Source: CAZEFK01 sp964511405
Lineage (GTDB): Bacteria; Pseudomonadota; Alphaproteobacteria; Elsterales; Elsteraceae
Length of the DNA stretch: 15,015 nucleotides
Reading direction: 5' to 3'
Assembly (NCBI GenBank): GCA_964511405.1
Contig: CAZEFK010000180.1
Location: forward strand, 1-15,015
Both the position numbers and the translations under genes were made by a program. Positions 12,670-15,015 of this stretch are shown here, in pieces. Every line of letters begins with the position of its first letter. Position 1 is the first letter of the stretch. The notes under the pieces were generated by a model. It did no database searches. It was not told where the DNA came from and was given only the letters and a program-made list of their open reading frames with translations.

Positions 12670-14469
12670 TCAATCGGCGCGAACCCGGACATAAGCGCCG
12701 GGTGCGTCCTCCAGTGCCGGCAGCTTGCCGGATCCCGGCTGGCGCGCCGGCACTTTGCCGCCGGCAAAACGACTGACCCACTTCAGCCATTCCGGCCACC
12801 ACGAGCCTGCCACCTGGGTGGCGTTCTGCAGCCACAGGTCGGCGTTCTTGGGGGTGCGGCTGTTCAGCCAGTGGCAGTATTTGTTGGCGGCGGGCGGATT
12901 GACCACACCCGCGATATGGCCCGAGGCCGCCAGCACGAACTTGGTCGGCCCGCCATAGAGCTGGGTCGCCGCATAGGTCGACTTCCAGGGCGCGATATGG
13001 TCCTCGCGGCTGGCCATGATGAAGCTGGGCGTTTTGATCCGGGTGAGGTCGATCGGCACGCCCTTGAGCGTGATGCCGCCCGGCTGCGCCAGCCGGTTCT
13101 CCTGGTACATGTTGCGCAGATAGAAGCTGTGCATGGCCGCCGGCATGCGCGTGGCGTCGGAGTTCCAGTACAGAAGGTCGAACGGGAACGGGTCCTTGCC
13201 CAGGAGGTAGTTGTTGACCACGAACGACCAGATCAGGTCGTTGGCGCGCAGCATGTTGAAGGTGGTCGCCATGGCCCGGCCGTCCAGGTAGCCGGCCTTG
13301 TTCATGCGTTCCTCGAGCGCGTCGAGCTGGGCCTCGTCGATGAACACCGACAGCTCGCCGGCCTCGGTGAAGTCGACCATGGTCGCGAAGTAGGTGGCGC
13401 TGGTGAACCGCGTGTCGCCGGTGGCCGCCATGTAGGCGAGGGTGCTGGCCAGCAGCGTGCCGCCCAGGCAGTAGCCGATGACGTTGGCCTCGCGCTCGCC
13501 GGTCGCCGCCGCCATGGCGTCGAGCGCGGCCAGGGGCCCTTCGAGCATGTAGTCCTCGAAGGTCTTTTGGGCCAGATGCTCGTTGGGATTGACCCAGCTG
13601 ATCATGAACACGGTCAGGCCCTGGTCGGTCGCCCACTTGACCAGCGAGTTCGTGGGCCGGAGGTCGAGGATATAGTACTTGTTGATCCAGGGCGGGATGA
13701 TCAGCAGCGGCCGGCGCGCCACCTGCTCGGTGGTGGGCGTGTACTGGATCAGCTGCATCAGGTCGTTCTGGAAGACCACCTTGCCGGGCGTGACCGCGAT
13801 GTTCTGGCCGATCTTGAAGGCCTCGAGGTCGGTCATCTTGATCTGCAGCTGGCCGTGGCCGCGCTCCAGATCGTTCAGCAGGTTGTTCAGGCCCTTGAGC
13901 AGGTTGTCGCCGCCCGACTCGACCGTGGTGCGCAGGACCTCGGGGTTGGTCAGCAGGAAGTTCGACGGCGCCATGGCGTCGACGAACTGCCGCGTATAGA
14001 AGTCGACCTTCTTGGCGGTCTTGTCGTCCAGCCCTTCGACGGACTTGACGTTCGACTGCATCCAGCGCGCCGCGAGCAGATAGGACTGCTTGATGAAGTC
14101 GAACACGAAGTTCTCGTTCCAGGCGGCGTCCTTGAAGCGGCGGTCGTCCTTGTTGGGCTCGATCACCGGCTCGGTGGGCTCGCCCATCATGCGCCGGGTC
14201 GCGGTCTGCCACAGCGACAGATAATCGCTCCACAGCGACATCTGGGCCTGCACCAGGCGCATGGGGTCGGCCATCATGCGCGTCGCCATCTCGAAGAAGG
14301 CCGAGCCGACATTGAGCGGATCGGCCATGCCGAGGCCGGGATCGGCGCCGTTCTGGCGGGACAGGAATTCGGTCACCATGCGGTGGCTCTGCTCGGCGAC
14401 GCGGCTCATCGCCTTTGACCACTCGACGGCGTCGGGGAGCTTGATCTGCTGGCCGCTCTGCTCGGTCAT
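12670..14469 (-). CDS. phaC: Class I poly(3-hydroxyalkanoate) polymerase
   Basis: Polymerises (R)-3-hydroxyacyl-CoA into polyester granules in the cytoplasm. 599 residues, the usual class I length. ATG at 14469 with AGGAG (14475-14479) at 5 bases. The frame extends upstream to 14799 but that part is intergenic. The N-terminal PhaC domain covers about 60-250 (WNENFVFDFIKQSYLLAARW, 117-136). The alpha/beta-hydrolase domain follows, with PPWINKYYILDLRPTNSLVKW (in parts, 259-279), the lipase-like box IGYCLGG (331-337; nucleophile C334), D490 (REDHIAPW) and H518 (ASGHIAGVVNPP), matching the C/D/H triad of Cupriavidus PhaC (C319, D480, H508). It ends WWPEWLKWVSRFAGGKVPAR plus a variable tail. phaA, phaB and a phasin are not in this window. 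Confidence 0.97.
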   Translation of the reverse strand: MTEQSGQQIKLPDAVEWSKAMSRVAEQSHRMVTEFLSRQNGADPGLGMADPLNVGSAFFEMATRMMADPMRLVQAQMSLWSDYLSLWQTATRRMMGEPTEPVIEPNKDDRRFKDAAWNENFVFDFIKQSYLLAARWMQSNVKSVEGLDDKTAKKVDFYTRQFVDAMAPSNFLLTNPEVLRTTVESGGDNLLKGLNNLLNDLERGHGQLQIKMTDLEAFKIGQNIAVTPGKVVFQNDLMQLIQYTPTTEQVARRPLLIIPPWINKYYILDLRPTNSLVKWATDQGLTVFMISWVNPNEHLAQKTFEDYMLEGPLAALDAMAAATGEREANVIGYCLGGTLLASTLAYMAATGDTRFTSATYFATMVDFTEAGELSVFIDEAQLDALEERMNKAGYLDGRAMATTFNMLRANDLIWSFVVNNYLLGKDPFPFDLLYWNSDATRMPAAMHSFYLRNMYQENRLAQPGGITLKGVPIDLTRIKTPSFIMASREDHIAPWKSTYAATQLYGGPTKFVLAASGHIAGVVNPPAANKYCHWLNSRTPKNADLWLQNATQVAGSWWPEWLKWVSRFAGGKVPARQPGSGKLPALEDAPGAYVRVRAD

Positions 14470-14491
14470 GTAGGCTCCTGACTCGGCGCTG

Positions 14492-14521
14492 CCGAAAGGC
14501 GGCCGATTCTGCCCCTTTCGG
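14492..14521. repeat. phaC: Perfect 8-bp inverted repeat in the phaC leader
   Basis: CCGAAAGG (14492-14499) and CCTTTCGG (14514-14521) form a perfect dyad with a 14-base loop. It lies 12 bases upstream of the phaC ribosome-binding site and just downstream of the -10 of the candidate promoter. It could be an operator (for a PhaR-like repressor) or a leader hairpin. It is not followed by a T run on either strand, so a terminator is unlikely. The known CTGC/GCAG-type PhaR site is not seen in it. Confidence 0.5.
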
Positions 14522-14531
14522 TGCTGTCGGG

Positions 14532-14560
14532 GTTGTATTGCGATCGACCGGGGGAGACAA
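14532..14560 (-). promoter_or_regulatory. phaC: Candidate sigma-70 promoter for phaC
   Basis: On the minus strand, TTGTCT (14555-14560), a 17-base spacer and TACAAC (14532-14537) lie 63 bases before the phaC ATG. Both elements match four of six consensus bases at the optimal spacing. A start site near 14525 would place the 8-bp inverted repeat at the very beginning of the leader. No experimental support is available. Confidence 0.4.
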
Positions 14561-14687
14561 GCGCAAGGGTTGCCGATGATGGCGCTGGCGCTTGACGGGC
14601 TGCGGGCGCCGTGCCACCCCAGGGCCGGTGGGTGCTGCGGCGATGCGGGGGATGATGGGCGGGGGAACGCGGCGCGGCAGGCGTCCG

Positions 14688-15015
14688 ATGCGGCAGGCTG
14701 GCTTGGGGGCCGGGCTGGCGGCTGCGCTGCTGCTGGGCGGCTGCGCCTCGCTCGACCGGATGAACCCGGCCAACTGGTTCGACACTGGCGAGATGTCACA
14801 GCCGGTTCCGGGTGCCGACCAGCCCTATCCCAACCTGGCGACGGTGCCCGGCCGGCCGGCCCGGCCGGCGGCGGCGGAGCGCCAGCGCGACGTCCAGGGG
14901 CTGCTGGCCGACCGCGCCGCGGCCGAGTACACCGACGCCCCGGTACCCGCCGGGCTCGCCGCCGGCATCGTCAAGGCGCCGACCGGCGAGCGCCCGGCCG
15001 CCGACACGCCGCTGG
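14688..15015 (+). CDS. Lipoprotein, N-terminal 109 residues (cut by right window edge)
   Basis: Open to the window end. The start chosen is ATG at 14688 with CAGG about 6 bases upstream; in-frame ATGs at 14643, 14652 and 14655 would lengthen the basic N-terminus. The signal peptide is MRQAGLGAGLAAALLLGGC: a positive residue, a hydrophobic core and lipobox LGGC with C19 as the lipidated cysteine, so it should be anchored in a membrane facing the periplasm. The mature part begins ASLDRMNPANWFDTGEM and continues PYPNLATVPGRPARPA (Pro-rich, from about 48) and QRDVQGLLADRAAAEYTD. I have seen the 'PNL.TVP.RP...LLADR' stretch at the N-terminus of alphaproteobacterial lipoproteins that carry a C-terminal OmpA domain. 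That domain would lie outside this window, so it stays a guess. It is divergent from phaC. Confidence 0.72.
   Translation, partial: MRQAGLGAGLAAALLLGGCASLDRMNPANWFDTGEMSQPVPGADQPYPNLATVPGRPARPAAAERQRDVQGLLADRAAAEYTDAPVPAGLAAGIVKAPTGERPAADTPL

Noticed and set aside
12871..14418. 515-residue open frame on the plus strand
   Set aside because: Antisense to phaC, whose motifs (C334, D490, H518) are intact; low-complexity composition and no family marks.

Overview
The window is GC-rich chromosomal DNA with dense genes, short gaps and many overlapping start/stop junctions. The ribosomal pair rplM-rpsI (S9 has a long Ala/Gln-rich N-terminal extension), a class I PHA synthase, a DUF1194 protein and a YccU-type CoA-binding protein together suggest an alphaproteobacterium, probably of a Rhodospirillales-like lineage. 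That assignment is an inference from protein character; no rRNA is present. There is no tRNA, insertion sequence, CRISPR array or phage gene.

Layout. (1) 1-4629, minus strand: a tight run encoding four proteins with export signals: an astacin/matrixin-like metzincin, an unrecognised 156-residue protein, an HExxH metallopeptidase related to the YpfJ/Zn_peptidase group, and an FGE-fold (SUMF1-like) protein without the catalytic cysteines. After a 70-base gap come a 104-residue hypothetical protein and glycerol kinase, which is cut by the left edge. (2) 4630-4878: divergent intergenic region, the longest gap in the window (249 bases). (3) 4879-6096, plus: an MFS exporter of the fosmidomycin-resistance type, whose stop codon overlaps that of the next gene. 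(4) 6093-10124, minus: a five-gene run in the order crotonase, CoA-binding protein, O-acetylhomoserine sulfhydrylase (MetY), GNAT acetyltransferase, glycosyltransferase. Its junctions are short gaps or a 4-base overlap, consistent with one transcript. (5) 10125-10310: divergent promoter region. (6) 10311-11810, plus: rplM, rpsI and a gamma-class carbonic anhydrase-like protein. (7) 11786-14469, minus: phaC followed by a secreted VWA-fold DUF1194 protein, whose 3' end overlaps the carbonic anhydrase gene by 25 bases. (8) 14688 to the right edge, plus: the start of a lipoprotein gene.

How it fits together. Housekeeping functions (ribosomal proteins, PHA synthesis, methionine/cysteine metabolism, glycerol use) flank one accessory-looking unit, the secreted-protease operon at 1420-4629. 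That operon is the most interesting part of the window. Its four products are all predicted to leave the cytoplasm and are translationally coupled or nearly so, and one of them has no family I recognise. No gap without a gene exceeds 300 bases.
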